A stretch of DNA of 44,641 nt, taken from the NCBI GenBank assembly GCA_002286855.1, contig NRSV01000124.1:1-44641 (forward strand), written 5' to 3'. The notes beneath the pieces were generated by a model, which worked only from the letters and a program-made list of their open reading frames with translations, searched no databases and was not told the origin of the DNA. This document shows, piece by piece, positions 1 to 10,571 of the stretch. The position numbers and the translations under genes are program-made. This DNA is from Bipolaris cookei (lineage: Eukaryota > Ascomycota > Dothideomycetes > Pleosporales > Pleosporaceae). Numbering within the stretch: position 1 is the stretch's first letter; the number at the start of each line of letters is the position of its first letter.

Positions 1-624
1 AACTTTGAGACTGGCTTTATTATGGGCAAGATTTTATCACAGTCAGTTATTACAGGCTCAGACAAACCAGGAAGAACATAGAAGATCCAGCCAGGCAATC
101 GTGAGTGGGTNTCTGCGAAGATCCAGCGCTTATTAAGGGCTGGTTCGAGCTGGTTCAGAATACAAAAGCAAAGTATGGTATCGTAGACGAAGATATCTAC
201 AACTTTGAGACTGGCTTTATTATGGGCAAGATTTTATCACAGTCAGTTATTACAGGCTCAGACAAACCAGGAAGAACATAGAAGATCAGCGGCGCTACCT
301 ACAGGCAGAGGGGTCTCAGACAGTTGGTCAGGTAGCTGATCAGATCGCTGAGGCAGAGGGTGGCAGCTGTAATGATGGTGCAACGCCTGCGAAGAGGGTA
401 CGCAGTGAACGGCGTTGTGGGCGTTGTAGCCAAATTGGACACAACTCTCGCACGTGCCAAGTAGAATTAGAGGATACAGAGGATAGTGACGCGTCTAAAG
501 AATAATATCTTGTTCTACTTTATAAGAAAAATCGTAGTGGTGTTGCGCAATACTACTACAAAGGTAGGGTACTAGGATTTCGTGGGGCGTACACTGGGGT
601 GGGGCGCACACTGGTGAAACACGT
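1..624 (+). mobile_element. Right-hand part of a pogo/Tigger-like DNA transposon, left end outside window
   Basis: The stretch codes in pieces for a pogo-family transposase (see the pseudogene entry). Its right end is marked by a terminal repeat whose reverse complement starts ACGTGTTTCACC, directly next to a TA at 625-626, the target site these elements duplicate. Inside the terminus there are two near-identical copies of a 15-nt motif, CCAGTGTGCGCCCCA and CCAGTGTACGCCCCA. The left terminus is not in the window. A single N at 111 separates two copies of the same 87-nt sequence (1-87 and 201-287), so the order of the first 290 bases may be an assembly product. Confidence 0.7.
112..505 (+). 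pseudogene. Pogo-like transposase remnant with C-terminal zinc knuckle
   Basis: From about 114 the frame reads CEDPALIKGWFELVQ, then YNFETGFIMGK (the region of the first catalytic Asp, here degraded to FETG from the usual DE.G), then a nonsense codon in place of a residue after GRT. At about 289 it jumps straight to the C-terminal linker (RRYLQAEGSQTVGQ) and a zinc knuckle of the form CX2CX4HX4C (RRCGRCSQIGHNSRTC). It stops at 503-505. The DDE core between these parts, several hundred codons in an intact copy, is missing. The protein cannot be a working transposase. Confidence 0.7.
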
Positions 625-870
625 TACACTTCTATCTTCTTAAAAAATCCCTACTGCACCACACCACGGTCAAACGTAATCTAGAGTAGATAACCCAGAT
701 CACTAGAGTATAAGAAATCTTTTGGCAGCCAAAATAATAAATATTATTTATCTAGTTGGGGTGTAGCCAACTGCTGTTGTTGTGCTTATTGATAGAGAAT
801 ATGGCCCGTGCTAGCCACGCGTAGGTATTCTCAGCCGTGACGCGTAGATATTATCAATACCAACAATATA

Positions 871-926
871 ACGTGGTTCACAAGCGAGCGGCCACCCCAA
901 GCGAGTGGCCACCTCCCCACCAACGC
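871..926. repeat. Left TIR of the 871-2860 transposon
   Basis: This is the inverted partner of 2805-2860, with about four differences, mostly transitions. It contains two copies of an AAGCGAG-type motif in direct orientation. Confidence 0.88.
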
Positions 927-985
927 GTCGACGACACCTTATCACGCACTTTTTTCACAGTAATAAACTATCGCGATATGCCAAA

Positions 986-2800
986 TTAATTATCAGAATC
1001 GCTACTATCACTTGCGCTATCTATCTCAACTGCGCAGGTACGAGCGTTATGTCCAGTCTGCTTGCAACGCCCGCACCGCCTCTCTCCTCGCACCCTCTTC
1101 GACGCATTCTCACCATCGCCACGACTGCTACCCACCTGTTCAGCTAATACTTCTTACACCTCGCCTACAGTAAGAGTCTCTTCTGCCTGTACGTATCGCC
1201 GCTTGCGGCTCTTACGCTTGTTTGCTGTATCTAGAGCCTCTCGAAGACCAGCTACTTCCACCCTCATAAGTGTCGTCTCATGTGCTATTTACTAAGCCCC
1301 TTTACTTAACTGCGCGACCTTTTCGTCAAGAGAACTTGCAGAAGATCCAGGGCGATTTCCTACTCCCTGTCGAATGAGAGTACTTTGAGCTTCGACTTCG
1401 TGCGCGTTGCGTGGTGTCTGTGCCTCCTAGGTGGCTACCCGTCGCGGTGATTGTTTTGGTGTCTGCACCACCACATCAAGCTTTGATAGCACGGCCTGTG
1501 GGTCATGTGGGACTAGACCAGCGCCTCTGAAGCCAGCTTGGATATTCTCCTTCGTGATAGACTGCTCAAAAGCAGCCTTAAAGGCTGGCAGGAAGGTCTC
1601 CTTACTGATATAGTTGGTGCGGTTGCGTGCCAAGCCTGAAACTACGTCGCCATACTTACGCTTTAACGGCGCAAAGCATGCGACATCAAGAGGCTGCAAT
1701 AGATGAGACGAGTGGTCAGGCATACAGAGAAGAATAATATTCTTCTCCTTGCAAAGATTTTGAAATTCGACGGAGCAGTGGCTCTGGTGGCCGTCAATAA
1801 TAAGCAGTCGATACCCACCCACAGTACAGCTCTTTGTATGAGTATCAAAGTGCTCTAACCAGGCAAGAGCAAGCTGGTTATTCGTCCAGCTATTACGAAT
1901 GACTTCAAGCACCCAGTCGGTAGGCAGGTCTTCAAACCAGACGTTGATAAGCACCTTGCCCGCAAAGACAACGAAGGGTGGTAGACAGCGACCCAACGCG
2001 CCCACGCCTTGGATCACAGTAACCCACTCACGGTTACCTGGCTGTATCCGCTTCTTTTTGCCATATCCTTCTGAGCCTGTGACAACTAATTGTGATAAAA
2101 TCTTGCCCATCGTAAAACCAGTTTCGTCAGAGTTGTAGATATCATCGTCCACAATACCCCACTTCTGCTTTGTCGCCTTGACTAAGTCGAACCAGCGCTG
2201 GACAGCCGCTGGGTCCTCGCAGGTAGCTCGCTGGTGACCATAAGGACGGGTCCAGCGCGTACGGAGCTCAGGAGTTTGCTTGACAAAGTTGTCAACCCAG
2301 TTCTTGCCAGTAGGGTTGGTCTCCCGCTCATGCAATAGTTTATCAGCCATTGCTCGAACGTCAGCCTTTGTAGGCGCAAATCCTCGCGCAGACTCCTCAA
2401 GAATACGCNGGAGCTCAGGAGTTTGCTTGACAAAGTTGTCAACCCAGTTCTTGCCAGTAGGGTTGCTCTCCCGCTCATGCAATAGTTTATCAGCCATTGC
2501 TCGAACGTCAGCCTTTGTAGGCGCAAATCCTCGCGCAGACTCCTCAAGAATACGCCTAAGTATAGCCTCCTCTTCTAGCTTATTCAGGCGCTTTGAATTC
2601 GCTTCGCAGTCGCGTCGGGGGCGCGTTCCAGCGCATCGCCGTCGAATTGTTGTTCGGGGGACGCTATATATCTTTGCAGCACGTTTTACACTTTGAACAC
2701 GTTTGGATTTAATACCAAAGAGAGCGAGTTGAATATCTGATTCGTTAGAAGTTAATCGGGCACTGCGTGGTTGAGACATGTCGCGTTGTAGTGTTGACAT
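986..2800 (-). pseudogene. Pogo/Tigger-like DDE transposase, decayed
   Basis: The start codon is ATG at 2800-2798. The N-terminus holds a CENP-B/Psq-like helix-turn-helix (RAAKIYSVPRTTIRRR). The DDE core follows, with DETGFTMGK (first Asp), LLIIDGHQSH (second Asp) and HLLQPLDVACFAPLK (third Asp). The frame runs open to a TAG at 1427. The same frame continues past it through further stops into a basic linker and a CX2CX4HX4C zinc knuckle encoded near 1029-1070 (RRCGRCKQTGHNARTC), ending at 986-988. A 48-residue block is duplicated around the N at 2409 and is probably an assembly fault. The in-frame stops make it non-functional as sequenced. Confidence 0.85.
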
Positions 2801-2804
2801 TAGG

Positions 2805-2860
2805 GCGCTGGTGGGGAGCTGGCCACTCGCTTGGGGTGGCTGCTCGCTTGTGAGCCACGT
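2805..2860. repeat. Right TIR of the 871-2860 transposon
   Basis: This is the inverted partner of 871-926 and ends at CCACGT, followed by the TA target duplication at 2861-2862. Confidence 0.88.
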
Positions 2861-3084
2861 TAATGTTAAATCAAAACGAATCGAATTAAATCAATCAAAA
2901 CCACAATCAAGTTGCGCCAAAAAACGAATCAATTCAATCAGATCATTTTACTTACTGCCGACGATGAATCAAATCAAATGTGAACCTTCAGATTGATTTG
3001 ATTATTCCCAAGTCTGTTGACAACCTATCACAATCTGACAATTACCGTCCTTAAGAACCCATCACAATCTGACACGCGCGTATC

Positions 3085-3385
3085 TACCGCGAGGAGATAT
3101 TTGGACCCGTATTTAAAAATTCGTACATTCAAGACGGAGGAAGACGCGATCCGCTTAGCAAACGATATTAAGTACGGCCTATCTGCCTGTATTTTTACAT
3201 CTTCTATGCCACGGACTCTACGCATGGCTAAGAAGATTAAGTTAGGAATGGTCAATATCAACAAATCACAGCACACGGGACTAAAGGCACCTATGGGTGG
3301 CTTCAAAAAGAGTAGCATTGGAAGAGAGGGTGGAAGATTGGGCTTGATGGGTTATCTCGAGTCAAAGACGGTTTTCATTAAGTAA
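3085..3385 (+). pseudogene. Aldehyde dehydrogenase C-terminal remnant
   Basis: The reading frame starts with YREEIFGPV, a classic ALDH motif. It is then shifted by one base near 3110 and continues as LKIRTFKTEEDAIRLAND, with APMGGFKKSSIGREGG and a C-terminal YLESKTVFIK ending at a TAA (3383-3385). This matches roughly the last 100 residues of the ALDH superfamily. The cofactor-binding part and the catalytic Cys region are absent upstream, where the sequence is AT-rich and non-coding. It is therefore a truncated, frameshifted relic lying between a transposon and the regulator gene. Whether it once belonged to the neighbouring cluster cannot be told. Confidence 0.75.
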
Positions 3386-4010
3386 GTATAGCTGCTCCTC
3401 TTAGAAGACTTAGCCAACAAATAATAGCATGAATGTATAACGACGGTTGGAGGAGTGATCAAGGATGGTTTTAGGTCACGACACGCTGAACCAAGGCCCA
3501 CGAAGGCCAAATATCCGGGACCCATCAGGTACCCCTTGGCCAAGCGAGCCACAGTCACGTACACAGAAATCTGGTTCTGTTTAATATAGAACTGCTTCTA
3601 GAATGGAGGGCGAAGTAATCAGGACATGGAAGTCTGGATACGTGTTCGGCAGCAGCAATGCCTTGAAGCGAATTGTGTAGACTAAGAAACACGCGACTCT
3701 TCACCTACTATTAGGTCCCAGTACGTAAGGAATTACTAAGCAGCATATCTACATCTCACGATTCTTTACTTTTGGGAAGAACTCAATAATGCCTTAACTA
3801 TTCGTGTTGGTGTAACCGGTAATGTAAAACCATGTAACTTTGGGGCCTCAAGAAGAATAATATATATCGCAATGAGATGATAGATAACGTGAATGAGCTA
3901 AAACAAAATAGGACTCGATTAACCCAGGCAATCTCATCAGTGTATTTCGTATGGTGTATTCCTATAAATACCCCACAACCCTAACATCGCCTCTTCCAAA
4001 GACGGCATCC
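3386..4010. other. Non-coding stretch
   Basis: No convincing coding frame or repeat was seen. It separates the ALDH relic from the 3' end of the regulator gene. Confidence 0.5.
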
Positions 4011-5333
4011 TCACAGAGACAAAACCCCCCCATCAACAAGCATCTGCCGAAGATTCTCCAAACTCTGCTTTATCCCCAATCCATCACTCAAAGCCCTCTT
4101 CCTACTCGCCCCAATCACAATCTGGAACGTTTTCTCCGCTGTAGGCGTCAAATACCCGCGACTCCTAATAACCTCAAACTCCCTCTGTATCTTTGCGAAA
4201 TTGAGTAGACACACATGCAACAGCACTTGGTTGCGCATCACGACGTCGAGGCTCTGCAGACCCTCTAGCGATAGAGTCGGGAGCACGTGTGCGTTTCCGA
4301 TCTCCCAGCTGCGCGTCCGGAGCTCTATGTAGAGCCGCTTGTACATGTTGTTTACGTTCATATTGCATGAAAGTAGTTGCAGTGCCAGGTCCGTGTCTAC
4401 CTTGCTGTACGGCTCGGATGCGCTGCATTCATAGCGCAGTTCGGCACTCTCGGAGCCCGAGGAATTGCCGTCTGAAATATCTCCAGCTTGCCGGATGCGC
4501 GCCAGCAGTTCTGTGAATACGATTGAGTGTTGAAATGTCTTGACCAGCACGCTTTTGCTGTTGGTGGTGGTTTGAGAAGTCTCGGTGCTGTCTTGAAGGT
4601 CGAGCGACATTCTGTTGTTGAACTTCATCAGTTCACTCATGATGGTTTTGTCGAGAGATTCTGATTCTAGAGACATGGACGAGTGGTCCAGGAATAGACC
4701 GCGACAATCTTGCGATGTATGATTGAATTGGGCGGTAGCAAGAAGGCTTTGCACGTTTGTGGATGAGTCTGTCATGTCGATTGATGGAGTTGGGTTTTGC
4801 AACATCCTGTTTGTAGGCGAGATAGTGGCAAGTCTTGTATGTGTCGGGTTTTCTTCTGTATCCAGACTCTCGCCTATATTTTGCCATGGATGGTCGATAT
4901 CGTATGTTGACCAAATATCATAGTCGGATCTTGAGTTTGCTGCCATGGGATATGATGGTGCAACATCAGCGGTGAATTGCCCTCGACTCTGTTCGACTGA
5001 CGTGTTTGAATGCTGCCCGGCTGAATCTTTAACAGCTCCAGGAACTTGATAGCTGCTGCTTGATGCATAAGAAGGGGTTCTGAACTGTTTCCAGTGCCTA
5101 TGGTTTGTCTCATCTGACGGCCTGTTTAGATGTTGCTGACCCTCCATGGTCGTGATGCACTTCACTCGTGCTTGCCAGCATCGACGACATTGTTGTACTG
5201 GAACAAGATTCCAGTTGCTACCCCGATCGCAGCGTGTCTTCATTCTTCTACATCGGTCGCATGCTGATCGTCGACTAATCTCCTTCAAGCGTAGTTCGTT
5301 GTCGACATCCGCGTACTGGTCCTGGTCTTGCAT
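4011..5333 (-). CDS. Zn2Cys6 transcription factor, probable cluster regulator
   Basis: The start chosen is ATG at 5333 (MQDQDQYADVDNE); the frame is open further upstream but has no upstream ATG. The product is 440 aa. A fungal binuclear zinc cluster lies at about residues 23-57: CDRCRRMKTRC, then QQCRRCWQARVKC, giving CX2CX6CX13CX2CX6C. The 13-residue middle loop is longer than the 5-9 usual in AflR/Gal4 types. Such proteins bind CGG-containing sites in the nucleus. The middle is Ser/Thr/Gln-rich. The C-terminal 200 residues look helical with regularly spaced Leu, and no transcription-factor domain is recognised with certainty. It is on the same strand as the next three cluster genes and sits at the cluster edge, as pathway-specific regulators often do. 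No intron is needed. Confidence 0.85.
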   Translation of the reverse strand: MQDQDQYADVDNELRLKEISRRSACDRCRRMKTRCDRGSNWNLVPVQQCRRCWQARVKCITTMEGQQHLNRPSDETNHRHWKQFRTPSYASSSSYQVPGAVKDSAGQHSNTSVEQSRGQFTADVAPSYPMAANSRSDYDIWSTYDIDHPWQNIGESLDTEENPTHTRLATISPTNRMLQNPTPSIDMTDSSTNVQSLLATAQFNHTSQDCRGLFLDHSSMSLESESLDKTIMSELMKFNNRMSLDLQDSTETSQTTTNSKSVLVKTFQHSIVFTELLARIRQAGDISDGNSSGSESAELRYECSASEPYSKVDTDLALQLLSCNMNVNNMYKRLYIELRTRSWEIGNAHVLPTLSLEGLQSLDVVMRNQVLLHVCLLNFAKIQREFEVIRSRGYLTPTAEKTFQIVIGASRKRALSDGLGIKQSLENLRQMLVDGGVLSL

Positions 5334-6597
5334 ATTGAAGATCCTGGAATTGTTCCGAGTGTTTTGTGACAGCTTCTTTGAGTCACCTTGTTGCAAAGGA
5401 TCATAAAAGTCAGGTTAAAAGTTTATTTACAGAACAGGTAGATTGAGTAAGAAAAGGTCTTACGTGGCCGCTCCTCGGCTTTACCAAAACCCGCCTATAT
5501 TGTCTCTTGGACATCGTAACGGATTACTTGCGTGTCAATCTCGATTGGAATAACTACTAATTGCCAATGTACGTCAATATGTCAGAATGACGAGTTTTAA
5601 GGCCATTATGAGGGAATTTCAAAGGATTATTCACCGACATCTCTCATGTGCATCTGGTCAGGCGTCAGCCGCTGGTGGCCTATTCGATCCTACCCATAGG
5701 ACGGCACAGTCAGATTCGTTTGATATTCGAGAGTCTAACCAGTTGTATCACCATGCCAAATGATGAAAGAGGAATCCGAGGGTATCATTGACTCAGATTA
5801 TGCTTATAGAATGTCAAGAATTATACTTACTGCACCAACCATGAGCAAATATCGTTCACTGCATCCTCTTAGCCAGTTTCTGAATGTGCCCATGTATGGA
5901 GATTTAACCAGAGCCGCGGACGCACGTGTCTGTAAGTACTAGTGGTTAGCCCAAGGCGGGCATACCCACCCTTGTCGATCAATGGGGTTGCCGAGGGAAG
6001 TGGATCCCGGGCTTGAAAACAGACCCTAAAAACTTACCCGCCCACACCACTGCAAGCCACGCAGTGGCTAAAATGCACATGCTGCATTCCGACGGCAGTC
6101 TCGGGCACCAAGCAGCATGCTGACGGGTGCTATCACTGCCCTGAAAATTATCGGTGTAGACACGGTGTAGTGGGGTTCTGACGAAGACAGAGCTGAGATC
6201 TCTCAGCCGCGGAATGAGATCCAATCCCGACCAGTTGAACGCGTATGCAAAGAAGCTTATTCAGAGGGTGTCCATGTCGCTCATATTTTGTTGGGATCAT
6301 GAAGGTTCAAGATTGTGTGGCCACTGAAGGAGTTTCGCGGTGAAATTTCGCCTTGGCGATATCTGGATTTTGTCGAATAAGATGATTGGACTGAGACGAC
6401 AAATGCATGGTACTGGGTATCGCATTATACGTACGACCCTTACTCTGGTTGTCATGGTAACATGAAAAATATCTAATATTGCTGAGATTGTCAAGAATAT
6501 GCGAGTTATACATTCATTTCTCCAGGTTCTCGATTATATCACTTCTCTTACTATCCACAATTGCAGAGGTAGTAAATTTGATCTAATATGAACATAC
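5334..6597. other. Intergenic region between regulator and transporter genes
   Basis: It holds the promoter of the regulator gene and the 3' region of the transporter gene. Short open frames here have no family resemblance and were left out. No repeat or RNA gene was seen. Confidence 0.5.
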
Positions 6598-8062
6598 CTA
6601 TAGCCAACCGAGGTAGTCGAGTACGAAATTAGTCCCACTGAAGAGGGCAGTCACGCCAGAGTAAACGAGAAGCGTGCCATATCCACTTCCATAGCCTGCT
6701 GAAGCCTGTCCTTGCCAAGGCTCGCCCTCTACAAGCGCTTCGCTCAAGGGTCCCGAAACAACATTTCCAATACCTCTGGCGAGCAACAGGTAGCCCATGA
6801 CCACCACTGGGTCGGCTGAGCTGTGGCCTGCACTCTCGCCTTTCTTGGCAACATCCCTCATGATTCCTGGATAGACAGAAGTCCAGCTCCCTGCGAACAG
6901 GCCGTAGAAGATGCAGAATATGTAAAGAACGGGCAAAGATGTCGCGAGTCCCCAAATAACAAAAACGGATATAGTGGTGCCCAGAGCTGAAATGACAATG
7001 CACGTCGTAACTTTGAGTTTATCAGTCATCCAACCCATGATGACACAGCCGATTGTGGCAGATATGTTGACTAGCATAATGGTCAATGTGGATAAAAATT
7101 CAGACGCGCCAAAGATTCTGCGGGCATAGGTGGGCAGGTAGATGCCAGGGAGGAAATAGCCGGTAGCTTGGACAAAGTTGGCTATTTGATGAAGGGCAAA
7201 TAACTTTGACATGAGGTGTCGCACGTTGAATGGTGATATGTGTGTAGTCACGGAATTTGGTAACCTGGGCTTGATAAAGAACGACAAGGGCAGCGTGGCA
7301 GCAAAGAATATACCGGCCCAGATTCTCGTAGCTGTCTCGAATCCGAGGTTGTTGAGGAGCACTTGAAGAACCAGGGGGAGTACAACACCTCCAGTGCCCG
7401 CAGCGCTCCACATGACGCCGTAAGCCATGCCTTTACGTTTGGCAAACCATTCGTCGATGTAGACGACGCAAGGACAGTAAGCGAAGCAGCCGCCGATTCC
7501 AAACATGAGGCCCTGGGTTCCGATGAGCTGGGGAACTGTAGTGCAAAAGGAGCTCATTGCCATGGATAAAGTGGAGGTGAAGAGACCTAGAAGCGTGAAC
7601 CAGCGGGCCCAGCGGGGTAAGAGGCGGCAAAGCATGAGAACAAAAGGTGTTCCCATATAAAGAGTTCCCTGTGAGATTTGTGAGTTTTTTCCAAGCCAGA
7701 AGATGCATACTTGGAAATTCTCTTACCAAAGTGGTAGTACCAATGACTGCAATGTCGTCCGAACCTGCAAATGGCTTATGGGTGGTATAGAAATCCTGGA
7801 AGACACCAAAGGAGAACCCGAATCCTATTTACGACTATGTAAGTCTTGGGACTAGATGAAAGCATACAAAGAAACACTCACCAAATACAAAAGCCTCGAC
7901 AGCCCAACAAGCGGCTAGAAACAGCCAGGCTGCCTTTCCACTATCGACCGATGGAAGCGTGCTTTCATCATGGGAGGTCTGAGTGTGGGACTCTGTGTTG
8001 TTTGCATCCTGTGAATGGCGGCTAGAGTCGAGGGTGTCGAGCTCGACCGCTGCTGGAGCCAT
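6598..8062 (-). CDS. MFS transporter, monocarboxylate-transporter-like
   Basis: Three exons are inferred: 8062-7882, 7824-7727 and 7668-6598. The introns are 57 and 58 nt with GTGAGT...TAG and GTAAGA...CAG ends. The joined frame is 449 aa. The N-terminus is a hydrophilic Ser/Thr/Asp tail of about 45 residues, followed by the first membrane segment (AAWLFLAACWAVEAFVFG). About a dozen hydrophobic segments follow, with a conserved YIDEWFAKRKGMAYGVMWSA loop typical of fungal MCT/Mch-type MFS proteins. It probably acts in the plasma or a vesicle membrane and exports the cluster product or moves a precursor. The SWN cluster also has a transporter gene (swnT); orthology is not claimed. A palindromic CGGACGTCCG lies about 300 bp upstream. 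Confidence 0.85.
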
Positions 8063-9136
8063 GTCAAAGAGTGGTTTGCAAGGAGAATGGTGATAATCGT
8101 GAAGCAGACGACGAGAACATGGCTGCTAAGGGCCTGTATGTACTTTAGAGTGGTTGGCGAATGAAGGTTGTTGGTGCAAACGCTATGTTGGGAGATGTAA
8201 ACGCGACATGGTGGCTGCTTGGCCGTCATGTTGACGTCACGCAACCAACGGGAAGCCATGGGCTGACTGCGCCCCCACGAGTTGTGATATTACCCAATGC
8301 GGAAGGTGTTGGTTTCACTATACGACGTGTTTGGCAGCCACCGTCTGATCCCTGTTCGGACGTCCGAGGAGGGGACCGTCTTTGTCTCCGATCGATGATA
8401 TTACTGCTGTTGCTGGCTTGGCTATGAGCCCCTTGCTTACCTTCACCATCACAATGCATCCGTCCTAACGCCAATAAGACACAAATGCATGGTTACCCTA
8501 GTACGGAGTCTCTATTCCCGCCAATCTGCCAACTGTTACACAAGTCTACGCACCAAAACAGACAATGCAGGCACCTCGTGTGCTCCGACATCTACCACAG
8601 TGCCGCAATCCTGCATTGGTGCTGCATACTAGACAAACAAAGATGAATTAGCATTGGCACGTTCGTACATTCCTGTATGGCTGCTTCACTTCCAACTAGA
8701 ACCATTATGCAATGATGAATACTATTCATCGTTGGTCGCTTTATAAGAGGGTCTATATCTCGCCTTGGAAGAGGCTGCATATCTCGCGTAGACGATGGAA
8801 TAGTGCATCGTCTAGATTCAATACAGATTTGACCAGAGTAGGAGCCGGTTTGTAGGGCATCCGACTGGGGCTGTACACATGAACCGTATTGGTATAAACA
8901 TCGGGCATTCTCATCAAATAATTACGTAGCTACTCTGCATATGCACCACCATCTTCCTTTCAAATTTACCCCGACCACTAATTTCAACTGGTCATCGCTC
9001 CGAAAAATACGTCACAGCTTAAAGGGGCATCAGCAATGAATGTCAGGAAAGAGCACCGGGAGGATGCAAAACAAGATGGTTTTTCCCCAGACCAAGACGT
9101 CAATTCTCCAGAACTACAAACAGCATCTAAAAATGA
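8063..9136. other. Intergenic region upstream of the transporter gene
   Basis: This 1.07-kb stretch holds the transporter promoter on its left and the 3' flank of the dioxygenase gene on its right. The only element picked out is the palindrome at 8357-8366. No credible gene was seen. Confidence 0.5.
8357..8366. promoter_or_regulatory. CGGACGTCCG palindrome, candidate Zn2Cys6 binding site
   Basis: This is a perfect 10-bp palindrome with CGG half-sites spaced by four bases (CGG-N4-CCG), the kind of site bound by dimeric zinc-cluster proteins. It lies 295 bp upstream of the transporter start. Related sites occur upstream of the dioxygenase gene. Confidence 0.45.
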
Positions 9137-10241
9137 CTAGTACATGATCGCAGTACGGCGTCGGTGGTACTCGAGTGCCGTCATCTCTTCATACTTGGAC
9201 GTAGTACCCTTTGGCACAAAAATAGGAATAGGACCAGCAGACGTCTTGCGATTGGCTTTCAGGAAGAATGCCACCGAGTACCGCTCCGGCAAAGTCCCGT
9301 CTTCCGTCTCCCCCGAGGCCGCAACTTGATGCAGCCCAGCTGGGATTCTTCCGTTGCTCCATCGCTCAAGCGTGTCCCCAACATTGATGAGTAGCTCCGT
9401 CTTTTCGACAAGAGGCACAGATACATACCCCCCAGGATTGTTCTTGTCCTCAATCTGGAGACCGCCAGTACTACCCTGCGCCAACAGTGTCAGGATACCA
9501 AAATCTGTGTGCGGCCAGATGCGCTTCGATTTTCCATCTGCAAGCTCCTTCACGTTGGTCTCTGGGTAGTAGATCATTCTAATCTCGCTCGCGTGGCCCT
9601 CACATCGATCGACGAGAGCACTCTTGGGCAGATCCAACGCAATCTCGAGTGCTTCCATCAGTTGCAGGGAGAGGTGCTGGCTCTTGGTGAAGTATTGCTC
9701 CATCCAATTCTTGAACCCGGGAGCTTTTTCCTCGGATGGATACACATTTGGAAACTCGGGGTCATCAACAGGTCCCATGTCGAAATGCTCCTGCAAAGGC
9801 GCTTAGTACATACTCAATATTGATTGCAACGGGAATGCTTACCTTCAGGTCCTTTAGACCCTCGTTATTGACTCTGACCATGTTGACCACTCCTGGCGTG
9901 TTCAACGTGGCAGTCGTTTCAGCACCGATGCAGCTCCATCCACGTTGTGGCTTAGGACCAATAACGTTGGCGAACTCTTCTTTGCCTTCCCGGGGAAGTG
10001 TGAACAAATTGCGACTCTGTATGTCATCAGTCATGCTTGGAGAGAAGTGCACTAGGTTTATTGGCCAGACTACCTGTTGGAACAGCTCCGAGTTGGTCTT
10101 GTCGTCCAAGCCATGGTTGATTAGCTTGACAAAGCCAACTTCAGTGATGCCATCTAGGAATGCTTGACAGAATTCCTTGCGCTCTTGATCCGTGCCGGTG
10201 AACTTGGTGAAGTCCAGCGTTCGTAGATTCATGTTGACCAT
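9137..10241 (-). CDS. 2-oxoglutarate/Fe(II)-dependent dioxygenase
   Basis: Three exons are inferred: 10241-10074, 10016-9843 and 9790-9137, giving 331 aa. The first intron is 57 nt with no in-frame stop, so an unspliced reading stays open and would insert 19 foreign residues. The second is 52 nt. The start is ATG at 10241 in a good context (GCCAACATGG); the open frame further upstream has no ATG. The protein has the isopenicillin-N-synthase-like layout: an N-terminal DIOX_N region (LRTLDFTKF, GFVKLINHG) and a C-terminal 2OG-Fe(II) domain. The iron ligands are His208-X-Asp210 (PHTDFG) and His268 (GLHQV), and the 2OG-binding Arg is near 284 (ERYS). It likely hydroxylates or desaturates a pathway intermediate. 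SWN clusters carry two such enzymes (swnH1, swnH2); here there is one. Confidence 0.88.
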
Positions 10242-10487
10242 GTTGGCAGTGATGTTTGAAGAGTCTAAGATAGACTGAAGCAATGCTATCAAAATGAAAG
10301 GGTGACGAGTACCTTGTTACTACAGTTTGAGCCCGAATCTTATACACATTTCATTCATTATTTAAACAACGCATGTTCGGTGGAGAGATGCCTGCACAAT
10401 CTCAGTCGATTTCCCATCGTCGATTATTTGCCATCATCACCTATGATGGTGCTGACCCAAAGTCGGAGGATCCACAAAAGGATTTCA

Positions 10488-10500
10488 CGGACGTTATCCG
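10488..10500. promoter_or_regulatory. CGGA-N5-TCCG inverted repeat
   Basis: CGGACGTTATCCG has CGG half-sites facing each other at a spacing of seven. It lies about 250 bp upstream of the dioxygenase start and is a candidate site for the cluster's Zn2Cys6 protein. Confidence 0.4.
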
Positions 10501-10549
10501 ATCTTGCATCCGTTTTGCCCACCACGGTATCAGCTGCAAGGTGAGATCT

Positions 10550-10571
10550 CGGAACGGTTATCGGACTTCCG
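10550..10571. promoter_or_regulatory. Array of CGG half-sites ending in CGGACTTCCG
   Basis: Three CGG triplets in direct order are followed by an inverted CCG. The last ten bases, CGGACTTCCG (10562-10571), share the CGGA-N2-TCCG pattern with the palindrome in front of the transporter gene. Confidence 0.45.

Larger units (their letters stand above)
871..2860. mobile_element. Complete pogo/Tigger-like DNA transposon with TIRs and TA target duplication
   Basis: The element is bounded by TA dinucleotides at 869-870 and 2861-2862 and by inverted terminal repeats of about 56 bp (871-926 and 2805-2860) with about four mismatches. Each TIR begins ACGTGG and carries two copies of an AAGCGAG(C/T)GGCCACC motif, a likely paired transposase binding site. 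The element is 1990 bp and holds one transposase gene on the minus strand. TA duplication and long TIRs fit the Tc1/mariner-pogo superfamily. A single N at 2409 sits inside it. Confidence 0.88.

Noticed and set aside
905..1295. Two plus-strand frames of about 80 codons
   Set aside because: They lie opposite the decayed 3' part of the transposase gene, whose zinc knuckle is clear on the minus strand.
5334..5396. Regulator start at 5396
   Set aside because: That codon is TTG; the first in-frame ATG is at 5333, still well upstream of the zinc cluster.
9765..10292. Dioxygenase start at 10292
   Set aside because: The codon there is TTG. The first ATG in frame in a good context is at 10241 and fits the family's N-terminus.
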